From assembly GCA_028281495.1 (NCBI GenBank), contig JANQJU010000033.1, positions 62,001 through 126,000 on the forward strand: a stretch of DNA of 64,000 nt, read 5' to 3'. This document shows positions 25,732-34,526 of this stretch, in pieces (the first letter of the stretch is position 1; each line of letters begins with the position of its first letter). Source of the DNA: SAR324 cluster bacterium. GTDB lineage: Bacteria; SAR324; NAC60-12. Both the position numbers and the translations under genes were made by a program. Under the pieces are notes generated by a model, which did not search any database, was not told the origin of the DNA, and worked only from the letters and a program-made list of their open reading frames with translations.

Positions 25732-27312
25732 ATGGCATTTGATCTTAAACAACATGATATTGAGGTGACAAATATTATTCGTAACGCATCCCCTGCTGAA
25801 CTATATGAACAAGCGGTCTTATATGATGCAGGCACAGCTATTTCTGAAACCGGCGCCCTCATGGTGCGTTCTGGTGAAAAAACCGGAAGGAGTCCTTCCG
25901 ACAAACGAATTGTAAGAGACCCACAGACTGGAGATGACATCTGGTGGGGAGAAATTAATATTGAACTGGATGATCATACATTCCTGATCAACCGCGAACG
26001 TGCCGTAGATTACTTAAACACACGTGAACGTATTTATGTTATGGATGGTTTTGCTGGATGGGATCCAGAACATCGGATCAAAGTGAGGATCATCTGCTCC
26101 CGTCCTTATCATGCTTTGTTCATGCACAACATGTTGATTCGCCCCACGCAAGAAGAATTGGCAAATTTTGATGAGCCAGATTATGTAGTATTCAATGCAG
26201 GCCAGTTTCCAGCGAACAAATTCACCTCACATATGACCTCTGCCACAAGCGTGGATCTGAGTTTCGAGCGTAAAGAATTTGTCATTTTGGGAACCGAATA
26301 TGCTGGTGAGATGAAAAAGGGCATCTTTACCGTGATGAACTATATTATGCCGAAGCAAGGGATCCTCTCTGCACACTGTTCAGCAAATGAGGGCAAAGAT
26401 GGTGACGTTTCGTTATTTTTTGGTCTTTCAGGTACTGGCAAAACCACCCTATCTGCTGATCCCCATCGCCAACTGATCGGAGATGACGAACATTGTTGGT
26501 CAGACAACGGGATCTTCAACATTGAGGGTGGATGTTATGCTAAGTGTATTCATCTTTCCGAAGACAAAGAGCCGGAAATTTACCATGCAATTCATTATGG
26601 AACCGTACTCGAAAATGTGATCTATGATCCTGCCACACGCAAAGTCAACTTTGATGACAGTGCTATCACAGAGAACACACGATCTTCTTATCCTATTGAG
26701 TTCATTCCTAATGCCAAAATCCCTTGTTTAGGGGGGCATCCTAAAAATATTATCTTTTTAACTTGTGATGCGTTTGGGGTATTACCTCCAGTGAGTAAAC
26801 TCAGCCCAGCGCAAGCAATGTATCATTTCATCAGTGGTTACACCGCGAAAGTAGCAGGAACAGAAATGGGTGTAACAGAACCTAAAGCAACCTTCTCAGC
26901 TTGCTTTGGAGCAGCTTTCATGGTGTGGCACCCTAGCAAATATGCTGAGTTGCTTGCAGAACGTATCCGCAAATACGATTCAAATGTATGGCTAGTAAAT
27001 ACTGGATGGTCGGGAGGAGCTTATGGGGTCGGCTCTCGGGTATCGATCCCTCATACCCGTGCCATCATTGATGCCATCCACGATGGATCACTCAGCGAGC
27101 AACCCTATATAGAAGATCCAATATTTAAGTTTCAGGTCCCCACTCAATGCAATGGAGTACCCGATAAAATTATGATTCCGCGAAATACATGGTCGAGTCC
27201 ATCTTCGTATGATGCTAAAGCCAGGCACTTAGCAGCTCGCTTCCAGCAAAACTTCAAGCAATACGAATCTGGCTCTAGTCGCGAAATTCTTGAAGCCGGC
27301 CCCCGCATCTAA
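25732..27312 (+). CDS. pckA: Phosphoenolpyruvate carboxykinase (ATP)
   Basis: 526 aa. It converts oxaloacetate plus ATP to phosphoenolpyruvate and CO2, the entry step of gluconeogenesis. Motifs: RSGEKTGRSPSDKRIV (substrate site), HCSANEGKDGDVSLFFGLSG, the kinase-1a P-loop GLSGTGKTTLS (near residue 230), LIGDDEHCW (metal-binding Asp pair), NVIYDPATRKVNFDD and ENTRSSYPIEFI. The length is normal and distinct from the GTP-dependent enzyme. GGAGG is placed seven bases before the ATG. Followed by a GC hairpin. No pyruvate-node neighbours. Confidence 0.96.
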   Translation: MAFDLKQHDIEVTNIIRNASPAELYEQAVLYDAGTAISETGALMVRSGEKTGRSPSDKRIVRDPQTGDDIWWGEINIELDDHTFLINRERAVDYLNTRERIYVMDGFAGWDPEHRIKVRIICSRPYHALFMHNMLIRPTQEELANFDEPDYVVFNAGQFPANKFTSHMTSATSVDLSFERKEFVILGTEYAGEMKKGIFTVMNYIMPKQGILSAHCSANEGKDGDVSLFFGLSGTGKTTLSADPHRQLIGDDEHCWSDNGIFNIEGGCYAKCIHLSEDKEPEIYHAIHYGTVLENVIYDPATRKVNFDDSAITENTRSSYPIEFIPNAKIPCLGGHPKNIIFLTCDAFGVLPPVSKLSPAQAMYHFISGYTAKVAGTEMGVTEPKATFSACFGAAFMVWHPSKYAELLAERIRKYDSNVWLVNTGWSGGAYGVGSRVSIPHTRAIIDAIHDGSLSEQPYIEDPIFKFQVPTQCNGVPDKIMIPRNTWSSPSSYDAKARHLAARFQQNFKQYESGSSREILEAGPRI

Positions 27313-27334
27313 TTGATCTCCCTTACTCTCTGTA

Positions 27335-27364
27335 CCCCTTCCTGGTTCCGCCAACGGGAAGGGG
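27335..27364. terminator. GC-rich hairpin between convergent pckA and cheV
   Basis: Arms CCCCTTCC and GGAAGGGG are perfect; an inner TGG/CCA pair extends the stem around a small loop. It lies in the 63-base gap between two convergent genes. No T tract of note, so it may serve as a bidirectional, weakly intrinsic terminator. Confidence 0.55.
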
Positions 27365-27375
27365 GCCAGAATCAC

Positions 27376-28326
27376 TCATAGCCCTAGCTTATCAAGAACA
27401 TTGATCAAAGATTGCATATCTCGTTTGCTGATAGCCGCATCAGCCTTAACACTTTCACATTTATGCAACATTTGTTCACTAATAAGAGAGGAGAGCACAA
27501 TCACTGGTAGGCTGGGAAGTTTTTCCTTGATACGCTTGCAAAGTGTTAATCCGTCCATTTTGGGCATTTCAATATCTGTCACTAAAATATGGAGGTGGTT
27601 CTCCAACTGATCTCCATTGGACTGCACTCTACGTTGGAGTTCAACAATTGCATTGAAAGCATCTTCTCCATTTTCAAAAATGGTTAAGTCCCTATAATCA
27701 TTCCCTTGCAATTGCCCGGTAATTCCCATTCGAAAAGTCGGAGAATCATCTGCAAGATAAATTTTAACTTCATGCCGTTCACGTTGGCGGCGTGGGAGTT
27801 CCAGTTCTTCTTCCTGCGCGGCCTCTTCTTCCGGTGCATTACCAAAACCATTCTGTAGGTGAGGGTTAACATCACTAATCACTCCCTCGAAGTCTAAAAT
27901 CATCACTTCACGCCCTTCGATAGTACAAACTCCTGTTAGCCGTTTGGTTCGCATCTCCAAGGCACGAGGAACTGGTGTAATGTCACTCCAAGAAAGACGA
28001 TGGATGATGTTCACACCATCCACCAAAAATGCATTCACCATTTCATTGAATTCACACACTAATACAATACGATGAAAGTCTCCCATTTTAGGAAGACGAC
28101 GTAGGTGAGTATTCAAATCAATTAATGGCACAGAATTGCCATGATGCATTAAGGTTCCAAGGACTGAATGTGCTGTTTCCGGAAATTTCGTGAGATCGCT
28201 TGTTTCGTATTTAATGATCTCTTTAATTTTGGCTACATTAATACCAAAACTTTGATTGCCCAATAAAAATTCCAAAATCTCAACTTCATTGGTCCCAGTT
28301 TCGAGTAGTATCTCTTGTTTTTCCAT
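27376..28326 (-). CDS. cheV: Chemotaxis protein CheV (CheW domain plus receiver)
   Basis: 316 aa. The CheW-like domain (about 15-160; VEILEFLLGNQSFGINVAKIKEII and GTLMHHGNSVPLIDLNTHL) docks into receptor/CheA arrays. An acidic linker (EEEAAQEEELELP) leads to a receiver domain (about 188-316): acidic pocket LADDSP, phospho-acceptor Asp in LVTDIEMPKMDG (about 250), the Ser of VLSSLI and the Lys of ISKRD. CheV adapts array activity through its own phosphorylation. It lies six bases after cheW on the same strand. Confidence 0.93.
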   Translation of the reverse strand: MEKQEILLETGTNEVEILEFLLGNQSFGINVAKIKEIIKYETSDLTKFPETAHSVLGTLMHHGNSVPLIDLNTHLRRLPKMGDFHRIVLVCEFNEMVNAFLVDGVNIIHRLSWSDITPVPRALEMRTKRLTGVCTIEGREVMILDFEGVISDVNPHLQNGFGNAPEEEAAQEEELELPRRQRERHEVKIYLADDSPTFRMGITGQLQGNDYRDLTIFENGEDAFNAIVELQRRVQSNGDQLENHLHILVTDIEMPKMDGLTLCKRIKEKLPSLPVIVLSSLISEQMLHKCESVKADAAISKRDMQSLINVLDKLGL

Positions 28327-28332
28327 GAGGTC

Positions 28333-28833
28333 TCATAACTCAAGGGAAATCAGTTCGCTATCAAACACTAATTTTTCTACATCCAGCAGAATCTTGACAT
28401 CATTTTCCATCTTGCCAAGACCTTTCATGAACTGCTGAGCGGCATCGGCTCCCACCGCAGGCGGCCCTTGAATTTGAGATTCAGGGATCGTCAACACCTC
28501 TGCCACGCGATCTACAATCAGTCCAATATCCGACTCCCGAATGCTGATCACAATGATGCAGGTACGGTCATCATAATCACGAGGTTCCATTCCAAAACGC
28601 ATGCGTACATCCATAATCGGGATCACTTTTCCTCGTAAATTGATGACACCCTTGATGAAATGTGAGACATCCGGAACTTCAGTGATTTGCTGAAGCCCGA
28701 TAATCTCGATCACATGCTTAATTTCGAGTCCATATGTTTGGTCACCTAACGTGAAGGTTAAAAACATACCTTCCATGGTGTCTTCACTACCTTCAGGGAT
28801 TTCGATAGCAAGGTCAATTTGCGCTGATACCAT
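28333..28833 (-). CDS. cheW: Chemotaxis coupling protein CheW
   Basis: 166 aa, one CheW domain linking receptors to CheA: MFLTFTLGDQTYGLEIKHVIEIIGLQQITEVPDV, IKGVINLRGKVIPIMDVRMRFGM and SDIGLIVDRVAEVL are textbook CheW blocks. The N-terminal tail of about 20 acidic residues and the C-terminal EKLVFDSEL are typical. First gene of a two-gene cheW-cheV unit divergent from the cheR operon. Confidence 0.95.
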   Translation of the reverse strand: MVSAQIDLAIEIPEGSEDTMEGMFLTFTLGDQTYGLEIKHVIEIIGLQQITEVPDVSHFIKGVINLRGKVIPIMDVRMRFGMEPRDYDDRTCIIVISIRESDIGLIVDRVAEVLTIPESQIQGPPAVGADAAQQFMKGLGKMENDVKILLDVEKLVFDSELISLEL

Positions 28834-29104
28834 GGTTTGATCCTTAACATAGGGTTAAAAAATAGAAGTTATTGGATTGTATCCTAACTCTGGAAAATTC
28901 TTTTGCCAGTCATTTTTATGCCAAGCATCTATGATAGAAAATCCAATTCCAAAATACAATTGAAAAACAACAAAGAAACAACCAAATAAAAACAGCCTTG
29001 AGTTTTCAAAAAGACTCCGGTTTATACTTGAGGTTAAGGTTTGTAAAGAGCAGAACGCATTTTTAGTTCTTCAGTCAACTCAACTTCCTTTGCACATCCG
29101 TGAT

Positions 29105-29971
29105 ATGCCACAGCACACCTTTCCACCTATTGAAATTCCAGAATTCAAATCCAATATTACTGACGAAGAGTTTCGACTTCTTCGCGAGTTGATCCATTCC
29201 CGTTTTGGCATCAATCTCACAGAACAGAAACGAGGTCTGCTGGTTACTCGGTTGAACAAATACATGAAACAACACGGTTTAACGAGTTTCCAAAATTACT
29301 ATGAATTTGTTCGTGATGACCGTACTGGACAAGAGCTGGGGCAGCTCGCCAATCTGATTTCTACAAACCATACTTTCTTTTTCAGAGAATCAGAACATTT
29401 CGATTTTTTACGAGCCACTGCCCTTCCCCAAATAACCAGCCAACTCAATAGTCGTCGTGACAATGATCTTCGAATTTGGTGTGCTGCGGCCTCTACTGGG
29501 GAAGAACCCTATGGCATCATGATCACCCTTAAAGAATTTCTAGGAACCAGCTATAGCTCATGGAAAGCCGGGCTACTCGCAACGGATATCTCCGAGAATG
29601 CTTTGTCCGTTGCGCGTACGGGTGTTTACAACGCCGATAGTGTAGAACGTATTCCTGCCGCTTTACGTGATCGATATTTCAAAAAACAACCCGATGGAAA
29701 TTGGGAAGTAAAACCTATTTTGCGTAACGAAATAACTTATCGACGGTTTAATTTAATGAATGCTCGATTTCCATTTAAACGTCCATTTCACATCATTTTT
29801 TGTCGTAATGTAATGATTTACTTTGACCAGCCCACTGTTCAGGATTTGGTTGGACGTTTCTATGAATGGACAGTGCCAGGTGGCTACTTGTTTGTTGGTC
29901 ATTCGGAATCTTTAGGCCGGATAAAAAATCCCTATAACTATGTCAAACCAGCAGTTTATCAACGACGTTAG
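29105..29971 (+). CDS. cheR: Chemotaxis protein methyltransferase CheR
   Basis: 288 aa SAM-dependent methyltransferase that methylates receptor glutamates. The N-terminal helical domain (EEFRLLRELIHSRFGINLTEQKRGLLVTRL) is followed by TNHTFFFRESEHFDFL, the SAM site IWCAAASTGEEPYGIMI, LLATDISENALSVARTGVY and the motif HIIFCRNVMIYFD. The start at ATG 29105 is preferred over a TTG at 29090; neither has a strong ribosome site. First gene of cheR-parA-cheA-STAS-cheB. Confidence 0.94.
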   Translation: MPQHTFPPIEIPEFKSNITDEEFRLLRELIHSRFGINLTEQKRGLLVTRLNKYMKQHGLTSFQNYYEFVRDDRTGQELGQLANLISTNHTFFFRESEHFDFLRATALPQITSQLNSRRDNDLRIWCAAASTGEEPYGIMITLKEFLGTSYSSWKAGLLATDISENALSVARTGVYNADSVERIPAALRDRYFKKQPDGNWEVKPILRNEITYRRFNLMNARFPFKRPFHIIFCRNVMIYFDQPTVQDLVGRFYEWTVPGGYLFVGHSESLGRIKNPYNYVKPAVYQRR

Positions 29972-29990
29972 ATAAGAAAGTTCAATTCAC

Positions 29991-30974
29991 ATGGGAAATG
30001 AAGCAACTATCATTCCAATTGCCAGCGGAAAAGGTGGTGTTGGTAAAACACTGCTCACAGCGAACATAGGAGTCGCTTTAGCACAATTGGGACATTCTAC
30101 AGTAGTAGTGGATTTGGATTTAGGTGGGGCAAACTTACATGCGGCCTTAGGTATTCCAAATGATTTCCCTGGTATTGGTGATGCTCTGAAACTGAATCGA
30201 GGGCAACTTTCAGATCTGCTAGTTCCTACACCAATAACTAATTTAAAATTTCTTCCCGGTGATGGACGAATTCCATTCATGGCGAACATTACTCACCACC
30301 AAAAAATGCGACTCATCTTGCAGCTACGTAGCCTCCCAGCACGTTACGTTCTTTTAGATATAGGCGCTGGCAGTGCATTTAATGTTCTCGATTTCTTTGG
30401 AGTCGCTGCCAAAGGTATCCTGGTCACAGTCCCAGAACTTCCTGCTCTGATGAATATGATGACCTTTCTCAAAAATTTTATTTTTCGCTGCATTGAACAA
30501 GCTTTGCGTCAAAACTATGATCTCGCTAACTTTTTGTATGAGCAATATAACCGTGCCAGCGATGTTGAGCCAGTTACGGTCCGCTCGTTGCAAGAACAAA
30601 TTAGAACTATTTCCCCAGATGCTCAGCAAAAAATCCTTAAGATCTGCGGCCATTACCAGCCACGAATTATCCTGAACATGGGGCTGCACCCTAATGAGCT
30701 AGAAAGCTTGTCTCAAATTAGCCGTAACGTGGAAGAAATTCTTTCATTACAAATCGAGTATTTTGGTTTTGTTTTTCAAGACACACAAGTGCGGAAAGCA
30801 ATGAAACAACGCTCAATCTTGTTGTCATCTCACCCTCAAAGCATTGCTTCCGAAAGCATTCATCGTATTGCAGACCGAATCACTCGTCTATGGGATCAGG
30901 AAATCACCAATAGTGCTGAGCTCCTGATCAACAATACTAAGCAAGCATATCAGCGATTTGTCGGCCATGAGTGA
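29991..30974 (+). CDS. ParA/MinD-family (FlhG-like) ATPase in the chemotaxis operon
   Basis: 327 aa. Deviant Walker A SGKGGVGKTLLTANIG with the signature Lys, then VVVDLDLGGANLHAALGI (switch I/A') and VLLDIGAGSAFNVLDFF (Walker B/switch II): a dimerising, surface-binding ATPase. The N-terminal half is most like FlhG/FleN/MinD-type proteins with the LDLGGANLH signature. A long helical C-terminus follows (SRNVEEILSLQIEYFGFVFQ). Its place between cheR and cheA suggests it positions chemosensory arrays, as ParC or PpfA do in other bacteria; that is an inference, and flagellar-number control (FlhG) is the alternative. It overlaps cheA by eight bases. Confidence 0.85.
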   Translation: MGNEATIIPIASGKGGVGKTLLTANIGVALAQLGHSTVVVDLDLGGANLHAALGIPNDFPGIGDALKLNRGQLSDLLVPTPITNLKFLPGDGRIPFMANITHHQKMRLILQLRSLPARYVLLDIGAGSAFNVLDFFGVAAKGILVTVPELPALMNMMTFLKNFIFRCIEQALRQNYDLANFLYEQYNRASDVEPVTVRSLQEQIRTISPDAQQKILKICGHYQPRIILNMGLHPNELESLSQISRNVEEILSLQIEYFGFVFQDTQVRKAMKQRSILLSSHPQSIASESIHRIADRITRLWDQEITNSAELLINNTKQAYQRFVGHE

Positions 30975-33096
30975 AGAATCCCTTGAGGTGGAATTCGACC
31001 AAGAAATGGTAAAAGAATTTTTGGAAGAATCCATCGACGAAATCAGTAAAATGGAAAACCTACTGCTTCAATTTGAACAGAAGCCAGAGGATCGCGAACC
31101 TATTGATGGAGTATTTCGCATAGCTCATTCCATCAAGGGATCTGCTGCATTTTTTAAGTTATTTGAGATTCAGAAACTCGCTCACTCCTTGGAAAACGTT
31201 TTGGACCTACTGAGAAAAGGCGAAGTGCCGCCCTCTCAGCTTGTCATCTCGGCCTTGCTTCCCGGTTTCTTAGAACTGGAAGGCATGTGCGATCGTGCCA
31301 GCCAAGGACTCCCAGAAATCGAAAACGAAGACTTTCTTAACGCTTTATACAACCAGTTAAACAATCTCACTCAGCAAAAACGCGATCTTCGAGATGAAGT
31401 AATTTTGTATCTTAATACGGTTCAAGCCTTCATGGAGCAGGTTCCACCGGAAGTGGCACAATCTCCTGCATTCAATGTACTGAAAAAAGAATCTGAACGA
31501 TTAGCGTTAACTGCTGAGGCCTCCCATAAAAAATCTGAATTTCGTAAAACAGGTGATTTCTTCTATCAAGGAAAAGATGTGTCAGGTGAGATGAGTGCAG
31601 TAGGCGATATCATCAAAACTCCTCTTGATACTAGCTTTCCCGTCAATACTGCCCAACGCCTACTAGATGCTCTTTCTAGCCTTTGCTCCATATTAAAAGA
31701 AGAAGATTTACTAGTCGGACGACAAATGTTGACAATGGTGGAAATGGTGCTCGCAGAAATTCGTCCTTTTGATGACGAGGTTCAACATGATCTACGTGAC
31801 GGATATGAACATCTCTTGACCTCAATGGCCCAAACTCCAGCAGGACAAATTCCTAAGGCTGCTAAAAAAGAAACTGGGCTCGAGAAGCCTCTCGAAAAAC
31901 GAGAAGGAAAGACCATGCGAGTCTCTGAGGAAAAGGTAGATGGTTTCATGCATTTTGTGGGAGAATTGGTTGTCGTTTCTGATATGCTAAATTATATCGA
32001 TTCGGAAATGGATAAGGTCAATATTTCCCAAGATCTCTCGAATCGCTTCAAGCAAGCACGCCAAAGTTTCAACACGCTATCACAAAAACTTCGCGAAAGT
32101 TTATTGGAGGTCCGTCGTGTGTCGGTCGATGGATTGCTAAGAAAAGTTCCTGGGTTAGCAAGAAATGTTGCTGACAAATTAGGAAAGCACGTAAAAGTTG
32201 AAACCATAGGCAACGAAATTCAGATCGATAAAAGTCTCTACGAATTGTTGGATCACCCCTTGACCCATCTTGTACGCAATGCAGTAGATCATGGATTGGA
32301 AGCTACGAATGTTCGCCAACAAAAAGGCAAACCTAGCGAAGGCCTCCTTCGAGTAATCGTCCAGCAAACGGATGATTGGGTCACTTTAACGATTGAGGAT
32401 GACGGTGGTGGTATCAACATCGAGCACGTCAAGAAAAAGGCATTGGAGCGGGGTTTGATTAGCTCAGAAACAGCCCAAAAAATGCAAGAAGAAGAGGCAT
32501 TGCATTTAATCACTCTCGCTGGTTTCTCAACAGCAGAGGCTGTCAGCGATATTTCTGGTCGGGGTGTTGGCCTAGATGTAGTGAAAGAAAACATTGAAGG
32601 AGTTAATGGAAAGCTGAAAATCGAAAGTGAGTTTGGCAAAGGAACGAAATTTCAAATAAGGCTCCCAAGTACTACCGGATTTGTAGTTGTGGACGGAGTC
32701 AATACCTTAGTGGGCCAAAACGAGTTCATTTTTCCAGTAGAAAATATGCAATTGGCATTTCGACCTCGCCAAGAAGATTTTTTTGTAGCGGAACAGAAAG
32801 AGATGGTACGGCATGGGGAGGAAATCATTCGCATGTTGCGAATGCATCAGGTTTTTCACATCAACCCTACATACCAAGATCCAACAGAAGCGATTCTTGT
32901 TGTTGTAGAAAATCAACAACACCGTTTTGCCGTTATGGTTGATAAGCTATTGGGGGGCACACAAGTTGTAATTCGCGAATTAGGAATTAAAGAACTTGGA
33001 CAAACCGCTCATCAAGGCATTGCAGGTGGTGCCATTATGGGGCATGGTGATGTTGCTTTGGTGTTAGATGTCAAAAGTTTGGCTGAATATTTATAA
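30967..33096 (+). CDS. cheA: Chemotaxis sensor histidine kinase CheA
   Basis: 709 aa. P1 HPt domain: FRIAHSIKGSAAFF with phosphorylated His54. A long middle (about 130-310) shows weak P2-like features, followed by the P3 dimerisation helices. P4 ATPase: N-box HLVRNAVDHGLEA, G1 DDGGGI and G2 GRGVGLDVVKENIEGVNG. P5 CheW-like regulatory domain: C-terminal 140 residues, GFVVVDGVNTLVGQNEFIFPVENMQLA. The kinase passes phosphate to CheB and the CheV receiver here; no cheY is in the window. Its ATG overlaps the end of the ATPase gene. Confidence 0.95.
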   Translation: MSEESLEVEFDQEMVKEFLEESIDEISKMENLLLQFEQKPEDREPIDGVFRIAHSIKGSAAFFKLFEIQKLAHSLENVLDLLRKGEVPPSQLVISALLPGFLELEGMCDRASQGLPEIENEDFLNALYNQLNNLTQQKRDLRDEVILYLNTVQAFMEQVPPEVAQSPAFNVLKKESERLALTAEASHKKSEFRKTGDFFYQGKDVSGEMSAVGDIIKTPLDTSFPVNTAQRLLDALSSLCSILKEEDLLVGRQMLTMVEMVLAEIRPFDDEVQHDLRDGYEHLLTSMAQTPAGQIPKAAKKETGLEKPLEKREGKTMRVSEEKVDGFMHFVGELVVVSDMLNYIDSEMDKVNISQDLSNRFKQARQSFNTLSQKLRESLLEVRRVSVDGLLRKVPGLARNVADKLGKHVKVETIGNEIQIDKSLYELLDHPLTHLVRNAVDHGLEATNVRQQKGKPSEGLLRVIVQQTDDWVTLTIEDDGGGINIEHVKKKALERGLISSETAQKMQEEEALHLITLAGFSTAEAVSDISGRGVGLDVVKENIEGVNGKLKIESEFGKGTKFQIRLPSTTGFVVVDGVNTLVGQNEFIFPVENMQLAFRPRQEDFFVAEQKEMVRHGEEIIRMLRMHQVFHINPTYQDPTEAILVVVENQQHRFAVMVDKLLGGTQVVIRELGIKELGQTAHQGIAGGAIMGHGDVALVLDVKSLAEYL

Positions 33097-33117
33097 CATA
33101 GTATCGAAAACCAGCTT

Positions 33118-33471
33118 ATGAAACTCACGCATCGAATGGAAGATAAAATATGCATGGTTACCTTTATGGGGAATCTGGCGCTAGATAGCATTGATGAAGT
33201 CAAAGAGTATGTTCGTCCTCTCCTAGAAGATTCTAAAATACATGGCTTTGTATTCAACTGTGAGAAGGTGAATTTGATTGACTCCAACGGTGTGGGATTC
33301 ATCATTTCTACATTCAAAACGGTGCAGTCTCGACATTTAAAGTTTATAGTGTGCCATCTAAGTAAAAAAAATATCGATATTTTCCGAATGCTTAGCCTAG
33401 ACAAAATCATGGTCATTAGTCCTACGGAAGAAGAAGCCTTATCCCAAATTCGTAAATCTTTATCTGAGTGA
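33118..33471 (+). CDS. STAS-domain protein (anti-sigma-factor-antagonist type)
   Basis: 117 aa single STAS domain: GFVFNCEKVNLIDSNGVGFIISTFKTVQSRHLKFIVCHLS matches the SpoIIAA/RsbV fold, with the conserved phospho-acceptor Ser in IDSNGVG. Such proteins are switched by serine phosphorylation and bind a kinase partner. No RsbW-like kinase is beside it. Its place between cheA and cheB, overlapping the cheB start region, ties it to the chemosensory pathway. Confidence 0.88.
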   Translation: MKLTHRMEDKICMVTFMGNLALDSIDEVKEYVRPLLEDSKIHGFVFNCEKVNLIDSNGVGFIISTFKTVQSRHLKFIVCHLSKKNIDIFRMLSLDKIMVISPTEEEALSQIRKSLSE

Positions 33472-33476
33472 TGTTT

Positions 33477-34526
33477 ATGAAACCTGTTCGTGTATTGGTG
33501 GTGGATGATTCGGCACTGGTCCGTAAGATTCTCAGTCAAGGGCTGGCCATGGATCCATCTATAACAGTGGTGGGTACCGCTCCAGATCCTTATGTAGCTA
33601 GAGACATGATCGTTAAATTGCAGCCTAACGCTCTCACTTTAGACGTAGAAATGCCTCGCATGGATGGGGTTGAATTTCTACGTCGATTGATGCCCCAATA
33701 TCCTTTACCTGTAGTGATGGTGAGTTCGCTCACGGATAAAGGGGCACGAATCACCTTAGAAGCCTTAGAAGCTGGCGCAATCGATTTCGTTACAAAACCG
33801 ACTACCAACGTTGCAGGAGGGTTGAATGTCATGATGGGGGACCTTCGCGAAAAGGTCAAAATGGCAGTACAGGTGGATGTAAGCCATTGGAAAGGCAAGT
33901 CTACAAAACCTACCCGACCAACAACACCAATCGCTAGCCATGCGCTTGCTAAATCTACTGATAAAGTCATTGCTATCGGCGCTTCGACAGGAGGAACTGA
34001 GGCAATTCGAAAAATCGCTATTCAATTTCCTAGTACCATGCCTGGTGTTGTTATTGTACAGCATATGCCTGCCGGTTTTACTAAAATGTTTGCAGAACGT
34101 CTGAATACGCAATGTGCAATGGAAGTGAAAGAAGCCACATCAGGGGACCGCATTGCTCCAGGACGTATCTTGATCGCCCCGGGTGATAAACACATGACAG
34201 TTCGCCGCTCCGGGGGTTTATATTTAGTTGATTGCAACCCTGGAGACAAAGTATGTGGTCATTGTCCTTCTGTGGATGTACTCTTTCGATCTGTGGCTAA
34301 ATATGTAGGCACAAATGCAGTCGGAGTGATGCTGACTGGCATGGGAGCTGATGGAGCTGACGCGATGGTTGTCATGCGAAAAGCAGGTGCACGAACTATG
34401 GCACAAGATGAAAGGACTTCTGTTGTGTTCGGAATGCCTAAAGAAGCTTATAATCGAGGTGGTGCTGAAAAGTTAGTTGCTCTTCCCAATGTACCTAATG
34501 CTATTCTGGACCTCCTAAAAGCTTAG
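33477..34526 (+). CDS. cheB: Chemotaxis methylesterase/deamidase CheB
   Basis: 349 aa. Receiver domain: VLVVDDSALVR and LTLDVEMPRMDG with Asp about 57; VMVSSLTDKG; FVTKP. Linker, then methylesterase domain: catalytic Ser in IGASTGGTEAI (about 170), His in VQHMPAGFTKMF (about 196) and Asp in TGMGADGADAM (about 292). It removes methyl groups from receptors when phosphorylated by CheA. Start at the ATG of MKPVRVL; two earlier in-frame starts lie within nine bases. Its stop overlaps by four bases the stop of the convergent membrane protein. Confidence 0.95.
   Translation: MKPVRVLVVDDSALVRKILSQGLAMDPSITVVGTAPDPYVARDMIVKLQPNALTLDVEMPRMDGVEFLRRLMPQYPLPVVMVSSLTDKGARITLEALEAGAIDFVTKPTTNVAGGLNVMMGDLREKVKMAVQVDVSHWKGKSTKPTRPTTPIASHALAKSTDKVIAIGASTGGTEAIRKIAIQFPSTMPGVVIVQHMPAGFTKMFAERLNTQCAMEVKEATSGDRIAPGRILIAPGDKHMTVRRSGGLYLVDCNPGDKVCGHCPSVDVLFRSVAKYVGTNAVGVMLTGMGADGADAMVVMRKAGARTMAQDERTSVVFGMPKEAYNRGGAEKLVALPNVPNAILDLLKA

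Noticed and set aside
33012..33539. 175-aa open frame on the minus strand across the STAS and cheB genes.
   Set aside because: It overlaps two clearly real genes on the other strand and has no family motif.
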